DNA of 64,000 bases, taken from Neoaquamicrobium sediminum. GTDB taxonomy: Bacteria > Pseudomonadota > Alphaproteobacteria > Rhizobiales > Rhizobiaceae. Shown here in pieces: positions 38,568 to 47,871 of the stretch. Under the pieces are notes generated by a model, which saw only the letters and a program-made list of their open reading frames with translations, was not told the origin of the DNA and did not search any database. The translations under genes were made by a program, and so were the position numbers. The DNA is taken from the NCBI RefSeq assembly GCF_013240295.1, contig NZ_JABETK010000001.1, positions 434,001-498,000 of the forward strand, in the 5' to 3' direction. Numbering within the stretch: the first letter of the stretch is position 1; each line of letters starts with the position of its first letter.

Positions 38568-39964
38568 CAGGCCCGGGCCCCATGCACCGCCTTGGCCTGA
38601 CGTCCGTATCCCTTCTCGCCAACCACCTTGCCGTCGAGATAGACGGTGCGGCCGCGCAGGACGGTGCGGACAGGTTTGCCCTTGAGCTTGCGACCCGCAT
38701 AGGGGCTCCAGCCGGACAGGCTGAGCACGTCCTCGTCGCGGATCTCGTATTCGTTCTCGAGATCGACCAGCACCAGATCGGCATCGTACCCTTCCGCGAT
38801 CCGGCCCTTGGTCGTGAGACCGAACAAACGGGCGGGTGCAGCCGACGTTGCCTCCGAGACGCGCTCGAGGGGAATCTTGCCTTCAAGTGCGGCAGTCAAG
38901 AACATGCTCAGGTAGAACTGCGCGGACGGCGTGCCGGTATGGGCCTTCCAACCGTCGGTCCAGCCGATCTCCTTTTCCTCGCGCACGTGCGGAGCATGGT
39001 CCGTCGCCACGATATCGATCGTGCCGTCGTTGAGACCCTCCCAGAGGCCGGGCACGTTCTTTTCGGGCACCCAGTATGACAAAGCATACGATCCCAACCG
39101 CTGGATTGACGACCAGTCGCAGCCGAGGAACAGCGCCCACGGGTTGATCTCGCAGGTAACCTTCTGGCCGTTCGCCTTTGCCTGCCGGATCAGTTCGACG
39201 CTGCCCGCGGTCTGTGTATGGAGAATATGCAGATGGCATCCCGCAGCCTTTTGCAGGCGCAGCAGCGTAGCGATCGCCGTTTCCCAGATCACCCCGTCAT
39301 AAGCGGCATAGGCCTTGGCGTAGGCGAGAGCGTCGCGCTCGCCGCGTGCCCAGTATTCCTGCTCGATGATATCCATAAGCGCCTGATCGTGCGGATGCAC
39401 CATCAGCGGCACGCCTTCCTTGGCGCAGGCCATCATGATTTCCAGGATCTTGCCATGATCGTGTACGCCGATGCCCGGCATGTGCGGATAGTCGCGACCG
39501 GTATCGACGACCATGAAGAACTTAAAAGCCGCGATATCGGCTTTCGCCATCGCCGGCACCTCCTCGATGATGGTCGGTGCAGGATTGAAATTCCAGTCGA
39601 CGATCGCATCGGTCTCGTAGATGGCGAACTGATCTTGCAGCAGCTGCATCGTATTCGGCGGCGGGGTCACGTTGGGCATGGCAACCGAGGTCGTCACGCC
39701 GCCGGCCGCGCACTGCTGCGTCGAGGTGTAGATCGTGTCCTTGTATTCGAACCCGGGCTTGGAGCCCTGCCGGTGATGCGAATGCATGTCGATGACGCCG
39801 GGAAACACCGCCAGCCCGTTGGCGTCTATGATCTCGGTATCGCCGGATGCCGGCGCCTTGCCTGGCTCGTAGATGGCTGCGATCTTGCCGCCGCTGATGG
39901 CGATGTCGCCCTGGTACCGGCCTTCCGGCACGACAATGGTTCCGTTCTTGATCAGCGTGTCCAT
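38567..39964 (-). CDS. Dihydroorotase/hydantoinase-type amidohydrolase
   Basis: About 465 residues, a cyclic amidohydrolase (dihydropyrimidinase/allantoinase group). The metal site includes H61-x-H63 (DMHSHH), a lysine in FKFFMVV that would be carboxylated, later histidines in HPHDQ and HILHTQ, and the aspartate of VATDHAPH. It hydrolyses a cyclic amide bond; the ring substrate is not clear. The start ATG 39964 has AAGGA 7 bases upstream. It lies directly downstream of a CobW GTPase, a possible metal donor. Confidence 0.9.
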   Translation of the reverse strand: MDTLIKNGTIVVPEGRYQGDIAISGGKIAAIYEPGKAPASGDTEIIDANGLAVFPGVIDMHSHHRQGSKPGFEYKDTIYTSTQQCAAGGVTTSVAMPNVTPPPNTMQLLQDQFAIYETDAIVDWNFNPAPTIIEEVPAMAKADIAAFKFFMVVDTGRDYPHMPGIGVHDHGKILEIMMACAKEGVPLMVHPHDQALMDIIEQEYWARGERDALAYAKAYAAYDGVIWETAIATLLRLQKAAGCHLHILHTQTAGSVELIRQAKANGQKVTCEINPWALFLGCDWSSIQRLGSYALSYWVPEKNVPGLWEGLNDGTIDIVATDHAPHVREEKEIGWTDGWKAHTGTPSAQFYLSMFLTAALEGKIPLERVSEATSAAPARLFGLTTKGRIAEGYDADLVLVDLENEYEIRDEDVLSLSGWSPYAGRKLKGKPVRTVLRGRTVYLDGKVVGEKGYGRQAKAVHGARA

Positions 39965-39995
39965 CTGCAAGTCCTTATGTTCGAATGGAAAGGGA

Positions 39996-41045
39996 TCAGG
40001 CCTGCGCGGCCACCGGCGCACGGCCACGGATCGTGTCGAGCACCTCGACGACGAAATCCCGGGAGAGATTGCGCGTTATGAAGACCACGCGTGAACGCGC
40101 TTCGCCCAGCGGCCAGCGTGGCAGCTCGAAGGGCGGATGAAACAGTGTCTGCACCGCCTGGACGACGATCGGCTTGGACTGTCCAGCAATGTCGAATATG
40201 CCCTTCACGCGCAGCAAGTCGCTGCCGTGCGCGATCACAAGCGCATCAAGCCAATGGGCAACATGCGACCAAGCCAGCGGCTCGTCGAACTCCAGCGTGA
40301 AGGTGGTGAAGCCGCTCTCGTGATGGTGGTGTTTGTGATCATGGGCGTGGTGATGATCGTGGTGCGGGGTCTCGGCCGCAAAACCGGCATCGGCGATCCA
40401 CTTTTCGACGTCGACGACGCTGCCCGCCGGATTGAAAGCCCCGGGAGCCAGCAGGTCAGAGGGCAGCACGGGGTCCGCACCGCCGGATTCAAGAACCCGC
40501 GCAGATGAATTGAGCGCGTTGATCTGTGCCAACACACCTTCCCGGGCGTTTGCAAGATCGGTCTTTGACAGGATCACATCGTCGGCGACCGCGACCTGTC
40601 GCGACGCTTCCTGGAAGTCGCGCAGGGTACGCTCGCCCTGTACTGCGTCGACCACTGTCACCACGCGGTTGAGCACGTAGCGCCCCGCGACGGGGAACGT
40701 CATCAGCGACTGGATCACCGGGATCGGGTCGGCGACGCCAGTCGTCTCGATGAAGACGCGGCTGAACGGACGCACATCGCCGCGGGCGAGCTTTTCATTC
40801 AGCTCCCGGAGAGTCGTGACGAGATCTCCCGACACCATGCAGCAAAGGCACCCGGTGCTCAGTTCGATGGTGTTGTCGTTGCTGGCGGCGATCAGGGCGT
40901 GGTCGATGCCGATCTCGCCGAATTCATTGACGATGACCGCGGCATCGGACAGCGACGGATCACGCAGCCAGGCATTCAGCAGCGTCGTCTTGCCGCTACC
41001 CAGAAAACCGGTCAGCAGGGTCACAGGAATAGGCATGTCGTTCAT
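39996..41045 (-). CDS. CobW-family GTPase metallochaperone
   Basis: A 349-residue G3E GTPase. Walker A GFLGSGKTT is at 13-21, the metal-binding GCLCC motif at C66-x-C68-C69, and the guanine-specificity LSKTDL is visible. A histidine-rich loop (about 228-242) precedes the C-terminal CobW_C domain. CobW/ZNG1-type proteins hand zinc or another metal to specific enzymes. Its place between the binding protein and a zinc-type amidohydrolase suggests a dedicated metal donor for that enzyme. An internal ATG (residue 4) is an equally good start. Confidence 0.9.
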   Translation of the reverse strand: MNDMPIPVTLLTGFLGSGKTTLLNAWLRDPSLSDAAVIVNEFGEIGIDHALIAASNDNTIELSTGCLCCMVSGDLVTTLRELNEKLARGDVRPFSRVFIETTGVADPIPVIQSLMTFPVAGRYVLNRVVTVVDAVQGERTLRDFQEASRQVAVADDVILSKTDLANAREGVLAQINALNSSARVLESGGADPVLPSDLLAPGAFNPAGSVVDVEKWIADAGFAAETPHHDHHHAHDHKHHHHESGFTTFTLEFDEPLAWSHVAHWLDALVIAHGSDLLRVKGIFDIAGQSKPIVVQAVQTLFHPPFELPRWPLGEARSRVVFITRNLSRDFVVEVLDTIRGRAPVAAQA

Positions 41046-41104
41046 TTGGAGAGTTGGCTCGGCTGCCGCGCATCCGGTTCGATGCGCGGCTTCGGACGAG
41101 CGCT

Positions 41105-42076
41105 TCAGTTTCCGGCGAGGTAGCTCGGGTCGTAATAACGCGAGATATCGAACGTCTGATCGCTTTCGCGCGACGCGCCAACGGCATCACTGATCTTCAG
41201 GAGGTTTTCGAGGCTTGCCGGCGTCACTTCAAGGCCGACGCCGATTGCTTTCTGCTGCTCGACGATGAACGCATAGGATTCTGCGCACAGCTCGCGATCG
41301 ACATTCGTGAAGGCCGCCAGGATATCGATCGCCTTTTCCTTGTTGGCGGGATCGTAGATCCAGTTGGCGGCGTCGCGGGTTGCCTGCGTGATGCCCACAG
41401 CCGCCTCGCGATTGGCTTCCGCCCAGCTGGTGTTCAGGATAAGCGGCGTCTGCAGATAGTCTTCCGTGTAGTCTCCAAGGACCTTCATTCCATCGCGCTG
41501 GGCCATGGAATCAAACGGTGCGATGAGAAGCGAGCCGGCCACCTGCCCGTTCTGCAGAGCCACGATGCGGTCGCGCGAATTTGCCATCGCAACCAGTTGC
41601 GCCCCCGTTCCGTCCACGCCCTGCTCGTTCATCAGATAACGCAGCAGATTGGCCGTTCCGCCCTGCACGCCACCTGCGGTCACCGGACGTCCGTCTATAT
41701 CTGCCGCCGTTTCAACACCCTTTCCGCCGACGAAACGCAGGATCGACTTGCCGAGCACCGCGCCGGAAATGATGATCGGCGCATTCTGGTCGATTGCCCT
41801 CATTGCGAGGTCCGCCACCGAGATGCCGGCTTCGACGCTACCGCTGGAAACAGCCTGGAGAAGAGCCGGGCTGGTGGATGCAACCAGTTCCTGAACCTCG
41901 ATGTCGTGCGCGTCGTAGAAGCCCTGGTCCTTGGCGATGGCGTGGAGCCAGAGGAGCGAGCTGGGCCCGAGCATGGCGACACGGACTTGGTGCTTTTCCT
42001 GCGCATTCGCGACTGGAACGGCAAACGCGATGGCCGCAGCAGCGACACATGCAGCGATCAATCTGAAAGGTCTCAT
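41105..42076 (-). CDS. NitT/TauT-type ABC importer, periplasmic binding protein
   Basis: A 323-residue binding protein of the NMT1/THI5-like family. A signal peptide covers about residues 1-25 (VANA-QEK). The mature part reads like SsuA/ThiY proteins (VRVAMLGPSSLLWLHAIAKDQGFYDAHDIEV). It heads the seven-gene operon down to 34414 and is divergent from an IclR regulator. The ligand is probably a small nitrogen or pyrimidine-like compound given the hydantoinase-like enzyme; that is inference. Confidence 0.9.
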   Translation of the reverse strand: MRPFRLIAACVAAAAIAFAVPVANAQEKHQVRVAMLGPSSLLWLHAIAKDQGFYDAHDIEVQELVASTSPALLQAVSSGSVEAGISVADLAMRAIDQNAPIIISGAVLGKSILRFVGGKGVETAADIDGRPVTAGGVQGGTANLLRYLMNEQGVDGTGAQLVAMANSRDRIVALQNGQVAGSLLIAPFDSMAQRDGMKVLGDYTEDYLQTPLILNTSWAEANREAAVGITQATRDAANWIYDPANKEKAIDILAAFTNVDRELCAESYAFIVEQQKAIGVGLEVTPASLENLLKISDAVGASRESDQTFDISRYYDPSYLAGN

Positions 42077-42178
42077 ATCTGTTCCTCATCTGTCGGTTGG
42101 GGCGAGCGTCTCTGCGCTCTTGCCTGAAACCGACTATAATTGCCTCATTTCAACAATCAAGATGAATTGTCGTATTTT

Positions 42179-42190
42179 GTCAATTTTGAC
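42179..42190. promoter_or_regulatory. Dyad in the divergent IclR/importer promoter region
   Basis: GTCAA-TT-TTGAC lies in the AT-rich 175-base gap between the binding protein (minus) and the IclR gene (plus). It is a candidate operator for the IclR regulator and overlaps the likely promoters. Confidence 0.4.
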
Positions 42191-42251
42191 TATTTGCAAA
42201 TCCTCGGCCATCATTATAGTGGCAGTCGGACAGCCGGATGTGGAACGTTAA

Positions 42252-43022
42252 ATGGCCAGTCAAAACAACCTTCTGAGCATTCTCCAGCTCTTCGACGGCG
42301 ATGGCGTGGTGCTCACGGTGGAAGACATCGCGGCCGCACTCGGCATCTCGGTTCGCACCGCCTATCGCAACGTCCGCGAGCTGAGCCAGGCGGAGTTTCT
42401 CGACCCCGTTACCGGTGCGGGCTATGTTCTTGGGCCTGCCTTCATCCATTTCGACCGGCTTATCCGTCAGAGCGACCCGCTGATCCATATCGCGGACCAG
42501 CCGATGGCTGAGTTGCTCGAAAAGGCGTCCCAGGCCGCCAGCGTGATCATGTGCCGCCGTTTTCGCGATCGGATCATGAGCGTGCACAAGCGCGAGGGCG
42601 ATGCGCCGCATCTGCCCGTCAGCTACGAGAGAGGCGTGGCGATGTCGCTTTTCGTCGGTGCGCCAGCCAAGGCCATTCTGGCCTTCTTGCCCGATCGGGC
42701 GCTGAAGGCGCTCTATCTACGCAACGAAGAAGAACTGCGTCGCACCGGCGCACCCGCCTATGCTGAAATGCGCAATGCGCTAAAGGCTGTCAGGAGGCAG
42801 GGTTATTCCGTCACCACTTCGGAAGTCGGCTCCGGCCGCGTGGGCATCGCTGCACCGATCATGCGCGGGTCGGCTGTGGTGGCAAGCATCAGTCTGGTTA
42901 CCGACGCCAAACAGGCAGATCTCGAACGCAGGCTTCCGTCGCTCATCGAGGGCGTGGTGCAGACCGCAACGACCATATCGGATGAGATTGAGAAGCACGA
43001 TGCGCAGATATCACGCGCATAG
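42252..43022 (+). CDS. IclR-family transcriptional regulator
   Basis: A 256-residue regulator. The N-terminal winged helix-turn-helix (LTVEDIAAALGISVRTAYRNVREL) is followed by an IclR effector domain (about 75-250). Divergent from the importer/hydantoinase operon with 175 bases between them, so probably its regulator. The effector would be the imported compound or a pathway product. Confidence 0.9.
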   Translation: MASQNNLLSILQLFDGDGVVLTVEDIAAALGISVRTAYRNVRELSQAEFLDPVTGAGYVLGPAFIHFDRLIRQSDPLIHIADQPMAELLEKASQAASVIMCRRFRDRIMSVHKREGDAPHLPVSYERGVAMSLFVGAPAKAILAFLPDRALKALYLRNEEELRRTGAPAYAEMRNALKAVRRQGYSVTTSEVGSGRVGIAAPIMRGSAVVASISLVTDAKQADLERRLPSLIEGVVQTATTISDEIEKHDAQISRA

Positions 43023-43099
43023 TTGGGGCTTTCACCATAGCCATCAGGGCAGTGGATGGGTGCACCGCGGCTCCGCCTGGCAGACCAGTTCCCTCGCTC

Positions 43100-44370
43100 T
43101 TAGATAAGCGCTCCCTGTTCGCGCAGCTTCGACTGGATCTGCCCGAGATCGGTAAGATGGCCAGCATCGACATGGTCGGCCGCGGCGACCCCGGCTGCCT
43201 GTCCAGTGGCAAAGGCTGTGCCCATGACCCGGATCGAACCGTAGGCCTGCGGGTCGGCGCCGATGACGCGACCGCCGTACCAGAGATTGTCGAGGCCCTT
43301 GGCGCGGATGGAATCGTAGGGCACGTGGCAGTATCCGGCACCGCCGATCGAAGTGTAGCTCGGCTTGCCGGCTTCACCGTGCAATTCGATCGGCCATGCA
43401 GCGCGCGCGATGCCGTCGTCACGGCATCGCCCCAGGACAACGTCCTCCCCGGTCATTTCGTAGCGCGCGGCGGGATGACGGGTCTCGCGCACGCCGATTT
43501 GCGGACCCGTTGCGACGAGATATGCGCCTTCGAAGCCCGACAACTCACGTTTGAGCATCGCGACATAGTCGTTGGCACGCGCCCGCGCTTCCATCTCGGC
43601 TGCGGTGAAGCTCTCCGACGATAGATCCGAAAGCGGAATGTCGACGGTCATCCACCACATGTCGTGCGACAAGGGCAGCCGGAGGATGATCCCCCGTCCG
43701 TGCGCTGGATCGGGTATGCACCCTTACCGTTGTAGCGCGCGATAGCAGCTTGAAGCGCCGCCCGGTCAATCCTGAGATCGCGGTCGATGCCGCCGATGCG
43801 GATCGGCATGGTCAAGGCCTGCAGCTTGCCTTCGCCGTCGCCAATCTGGAACGGGACCCCGGCCAGCATGGCCAGATTGGCGTCGCCGCTGGCGTCCACG
43901 AAAGCTTCGGCAGCCACCCGCGTGCGTCCACCCATGCCAGCCAACGTGATGGCTTCGAGACGGTCGGCGGTGCGTGCCACGGAAGCCACGCGCGTGTGCA
44001 ACTTCACATCTATGCCATAACTGCGGACAAGATTGTCGAGAGCGAACTTCAGCACCTCGCCATCGAGCAGCACGATCCAGTTGCCTGTCGTTTCCGAACG
44101 ATAGGCCTCACCGTCGAGTCCGTGCGTCTTCAATTCGTCGGTGACTTCGGCCGCCACGCCGGCAACCGCCCGCTTCGGTTCGACACCTTGCTGGAACAGG
44201 CCGCAATAGGCGTAGACCTGTGATGTGGTGGCCGCGCCGCCAAGGAAGCCGTATTTCTCGACCAGGCAGACCTTTGCTCCAGCCTTGGCCGCGCCGATGG
44301 CCGCAGCCACGCCGGCAGCGCCTCCGCCGCAGACCGCGACGTCGTAGTCGGCCTCGAAACGCTTTGTCAT
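43100..44370 (-). CDS. FAD-dependent oxidoreductase (one-base frameshift)
   Basis: About 423 residues when one G is restored in the run at 43691-43695 (C run on the plus strand). The N-terminal dinucleotide motif is DVAVCGGGAAGVAAAIGAAKAGAKVCLVEK, interrupted here only for length; the C-terminal part has YGGRVIGADPQAYGSIRVMG, closing the FAD site. It belongs to the FAD_oxidored family with unknown substrate. It follows the NitT/TauT-type importer genes, 10 bases after the permease, so it likely oxidises the imported compound. The end lies 77 bases from the convergent IclR gene. Confidence 0.82.
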
Positions 44371-44380
44371 GCCTTGCTCT

Positions 44381-45236
44381 TCACGTCCGCCAGTTGAGGA
44401 AATACTGCTCAGCCTTGCCGATCAGCCAGCTGACGGTAAGACCCAGGATCGAGAGCATGGCAACGCCGGCGATCAACTGGTCGGTGGCAAACAGCGCGCC
44501 CGCCATCAGGATATAGGCGCCGATACCATACTGTGCTCCGATCATCTCGGCGGCCACAAGCAGGACGATCGCAATCGATGCCGAAATGCGGAACCCAGAC
44601 AGGATTGCCGGCAGCGCGCCGGGAATGATGATCTTACGCACGATGGAAAACCAGGAGAGCCCGAAGGACTGGCCCATTCGGATCAGGTTGCGATCGACAT
44701 TGTCGACGCCGCCATAGGTCGCGATGACGGTTGGGAAGAAGGTGCCGAACAGGATCGTTGCGACCTTGGAGCCCTCACCAATGCCGAACCAGACGATGAA
44801 CAGCGGCAGAAGCGCGATCTTGGGGATCGGAAACAGGGCCGAGACGATCGGCAGCATGCCGGCGCGCGCGAGCGAGAAGAGGCCGATCGTCAAGCCCACC
44901 GCGACGCCAAGCGCCGAGCCGAATATCCAGCCGACCGACAGGCGATACAGGCTGGCTTCCAGATGCGTCCAGAGCATGCCGGTGCGCACGAGATCCTGAA
45001 AGGCGCGCGAAACGCCTCGGACGGCGCGGGCAAGGCAATCGAACTGATGAAGCCCGTCCGCGAGCCGATTTCCCACAGGCTGATCAGGACGATGAACACC
45101 AGTGGCGAGATCAGCCGGTATTTCCGCACCTTGAAGCCGCCGCCGCGAAGGGCACCGGGCGGGCATCTGGCGGAGCGACGACGTCCTCCTGGGATGTCGT
45201 CGTCGCGTGCAACGTATTCGCGGTCTCAAGCGACAT
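44381..45236 (-). CDS. NitT/TauT-type ABC importer 2, permease (two frameshifts)
   Basis: Reconstructed to about 285 residues. ATG 45236 lies inside the end of the ATPase gene; MSLETANTL continues to a missing base at about 45157, then VRKYRLISPLVFIVLISLWE (first membrane helix), a second missing base in a GC repeat at about 45000-45010, and then the intact TauC-type permease body with IRMGQSFGLSWFSIVRKIIIPGALP (EAA loop). Each break is a single-base loss in GC-rich sequence, so error is likelier than decay. Membrane subunit of the importer with the ATPase and binding protein just upstream. Confidence 0.82.
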
Positions 45237-46001
45237 CCGACAGCTCCATGTCCGCGCGCGCGCTTCTTCGCGCATCAGGTTCCACAGATGGCGCTGGGTC
45301 GTTTCCAGTTCCGCGATCCGCCCGGCGCGCTCGTCAAGCGGCATGTCGATCCTGACGATCTGGCGTATCCGGCCGGGGCGGCGCGACAGGACGATGATCT
45401 TGTGGCCCAACCTCACTGCTTCGGCGAGATTGTGCGTGACGTAGCAGGCGGAAAAGCGTTCCCGCGTCCATAGTTCGATCAGATCGTCGAGCAGCAGCTC
45501 GCGGGTCTGGCTGTCGAGCGCCGAAAGCGGTTCATCCATCAGCATGACGGCGGGATTGACTGAAAGCGCGCGCGCGATCGCCACGCGCTGCTTCATGCCG
45601 CCGGAAAGCTGACGCGGCAGCGCCTTGCGAAAATCGGAAAGCTTGGTGCGGCGCAGAACGTCGTCGATGATCGCGTCTGCCTTGCCTCCCTTGATGCCGT
45701 GGTCCTCGAGAACCAGGCTGACATTGCCTTCGACCGTACGCCACGGCAGCAGCGCGAAGTCCTGGAATATGTAGGTGAGCGGATTGAGAGACCCCGCCGG
45801 CGGCGAACCGGCGATCAGGATACGGCCCGACGTCGGCTGCTCAAGACCGCCAATAAAGCGCAGCAGGGTCGACTTGCCGCAGCCCGACGGCCCGATGATA
45901 CAGACGATCTCGCCGCCCTTCAGCTCGAAGGTGATGCCGTCGAGCACATCGGTCTGCCCGTACCGGTGCGAGAGGTTGTCGACCACAATGTCCATGATCA
46001 T
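45226..46001 (-). CDS. NitT/TauT-type ABC importer 2, ATPase (frameshift near C-terminus)
   Basis: About 258 residues after correction. Walker A (GPSGCGKST), Q-loop (IFQDFALLPW), signature ([16 protein letters not shown]) and Walker B (VMLMDEPLSALD) are complete. A base is missing in the GC repeat at about 45253-45263; restoring it ends the protein with MELSDVA at 45226, overlapping the permease start by 11 bases. As written it reads through to 45111. Start 46001; 45995 also fits with AAGG 8 bases upstream. Confidence 0.9.
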
Positions 46002-46054
46002 CGCCTTGTTGGGGAGGAGCCGGCCCCACGGGTGTAGGGGCCGGCGCCTCGATT

Positions 46055-47068
46055 TCAGAAGGTTTCGACGAAGCTCGTGTCCACAAGCTTGTCCATCGAA
46101 GCCTCCGCCGGAACCAGGTTCTCCGACTTGAACCATTCGAGCTGGTCTTCGATACTGGACACGTTCAGCTTGGCGTCTTCGTTGATGCGCATTGCCCCAG
46201 CGCGGATTGCCGGGTCCGCAGCGTCGAGCGGGCGGTCGGAATAGACATATTCGTGGATCATCCCGACGACCTCGGTGCTGTCTTCATCCGACATGGTCTT
46301 GTCGACAAAGGCGGCGTTGTAATCGGCAACACCCTTCGAGAGCGCGGCGAGGTATTTCTCGACGAGTTCGCGATTGTTGGCGACATTGTCTGCCGAGGTG
46401 AAGACGGTCGTCACCTGGTAGCCGTCGATGTAGTCCGAGACCTTGCCAATCTCAAAGACCTCCCCGCTCTTGGTCAGGCCCGCGGCAATGTTCGGCACGA
46501 TCGACCAGGCATCGATCTGGCCCGACTTCAGCGAAGCGATGACTGCTGGCACGGCATTGAGCGGAACCAACTCTAGCGCCGAGCGCTCGAAGCCTTCCTT
46601 GTCGGCGATCTTGTGCGCCATGTAGTGGAAGGACGATCCCGCGGTGGTGATGCCATAGCGCTTGCCCGCAAGATCAGCGGGCGTCTTCACGCCTGCCTCG
46701 TGAGCCGCCTTGGATACCAGGATTTTCTGGCCGTCGATCTCCGGCGTTTCCTGCAGCGCGCCGCCGATGATCTTGACCGCGCCCTTCTCGGCGAGGCTGA
46801 TCAGGCCGGCTGTCATCGCCGTCATGCCGAAATCGACATCGCCGGAGGCAATCGCCACTGCCATGGGCTGGGCTGCCTGGAATGGCACGAACTCGACTTC
46901 AAGGCCCTGTTCGGCGAAGTAGCCCTTGCCTTCTGCGATGATGCTCGGCGAGTGCGACACCAACGAGAGAATGCCGACCTTGATGGGCTCTGCGCTGGCG
47001 GCGCCGGTGCCTGCCAGAATGGTCGCGGCGGCAAGCACTGCGAAGGCTCTGCGGGTAATCTTAAGCAT
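46055..47068 (-). CDS. NitT/TauT-type ABC importer 2, periplasmic binding protein
   Basis: About 337 residues. The start ATG 47068 has GGGAGGA 5 bases upstream. A signal peptide with a twin-arginine-like RRAF opening (about 1-26, cleavage at ASA-EP) precedes an NMT1/SsuA-like fold (VGILSLVSHSPSIIAEGKGYFAEQGLEVEFVP in part). First gene of a four-gene operon (binding protein, ATPase, permease, FAD oxidoreductase). The ligand is unknown. Confidence 0.9.
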   Translation of the reverse strand: MLKITRRAFAVLAAATILAGTGAASAEPIKVGILSLVSHSPSIIAEGKGYFAEQGLEVEFVPFQAAQPMAVAIASGDVDFGMTAMTAGLISLAEKGAVKIIGGALQETPEIDGQKILVSKAAHEAGVKTPADLAGKRYGITTAGSSFHYMAHKIADKEGFERSALELVPLNAVPAVIASLKSGQIDAWSIVPNIAAGLTKSGEVFEIGKVSDYIDGYQVTTVFTSADNVANNRELVEKYLAALSKGVADYNAAFVDKTMSDEDSTEVVGMIHEYVYSDRPLDAADPAIRAGAMRINEDAKLNVSSIEDQLEWFKSENLVPAEASMDKLVDTSFVETF

Positions 47069-47125
47069 GTCATTCCTCCCTGTAATCAATACGCTTTTGG
47101 TGATGGTCCCGGCGGATGCCGTATC

Positions 47126-47785
47126 TCAACGCGTCAAAGCGCCGAGAATCTGGTTCGAAAGCAGTTCACACGCCCGATCCGCATCGCGAGAGAGCGTCGC
47201 CTCAACGACTTCCCCCAAGCCGCGGGTCTCCGCGGCGAGGTCGATGCTGCCCTCGACGAGCGCGGCATAGCGAAAGCGCCGGCTCTGTGTGAACAGCCTG
47301 TCCTGGAACCCGATCAGCCGCGGCGAGCGGCAGGCGGCCACCAGCGTCGCGTGGAAGTGGCGACCTGCCTCGTCCCATTCGATGGCGAAGGCCTGGCGAT
47401 CGGCATCCGTCTGCATGCAGAGCTTCGAATAGGTGTGGAAGGCGGCGAGTACCTCGCCTTCCCAGCGCAGGTCCCCGTGCTTGATCGACCAGCCAAGGCC
47501 CAGGCTTTCGATTTCGGCGCGCAGGCGAGAGATGTCTTCGAGATCGGACTGGGTCGCCGAGGCCACGCGGAAGCCGCGCTGGGCGCTGGCCTCGACGATG
47601 CCCTCGCTGGCAAGAAGCGTCAGGGCCTCCCGGAACGAATGCGCCGAGCCCCCATAGCGCTGGCGCAGTTCATCGATCTTGAGCTTGGTATCCGGGGCGA
47701 GCACGCCGACGGATATGTCGCGGCGCAATTGCGAGGCGATCAGCCGAACGACCGTGTCGGAATCCTGGGTTTTCCTCCCGAACAC
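47126..47785 (-). CDS. GntR-family transcriptional regulator (FCD)
   Basis: A 219-residue regulator with an N-terminal winged helix (KLKIDELRQRYGGSAHSFREALTLLASEGIVE) and a C-terminal all-helical FCD ligand-binding domain carrying the usual metal-site histidines (HFHATLV). It lies between the importer operon (same strand) and the divergent shikimate-dehydrogenase-like gene, and probably controls both. The frame is intact. Confidence 0.9.
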   Translation of the reverse strand: MFGRKTQDSDTVVRLIASQLRRDISVGVLAPDTKLKIDELRQRYGGSAHSFREALTLLASEGIVEASAQRGFRVASATQSDLEDISRLRAEIESLGLGWSIKHGDLRWEGEVLAAFHTYSKLCMQTDADRQAFAIEWDEAGRHFHATLVAACRSPRLIGFQDRLFTQSRRFRYAALVEGSIDLAAETRGLGEVVEATLSRDADRACELLSNQILGALTR

Positions 47786-47871
47786 GCTATCTCCTCCAAC
47801 GTGTCAGAAAATCTTCAACATTTCGCCTGCTATTGAACGATCAGGAGCAAGTCAACCCAAGGGAGGGAATT

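Noticed and set aside
45111-45225. C-terminal extension of the second NitT/TauT-type ATPase
   Set aside because: Its sequence is the N-terminus of the permease in another frame; a missing base in the GC repeat upstream explains it.
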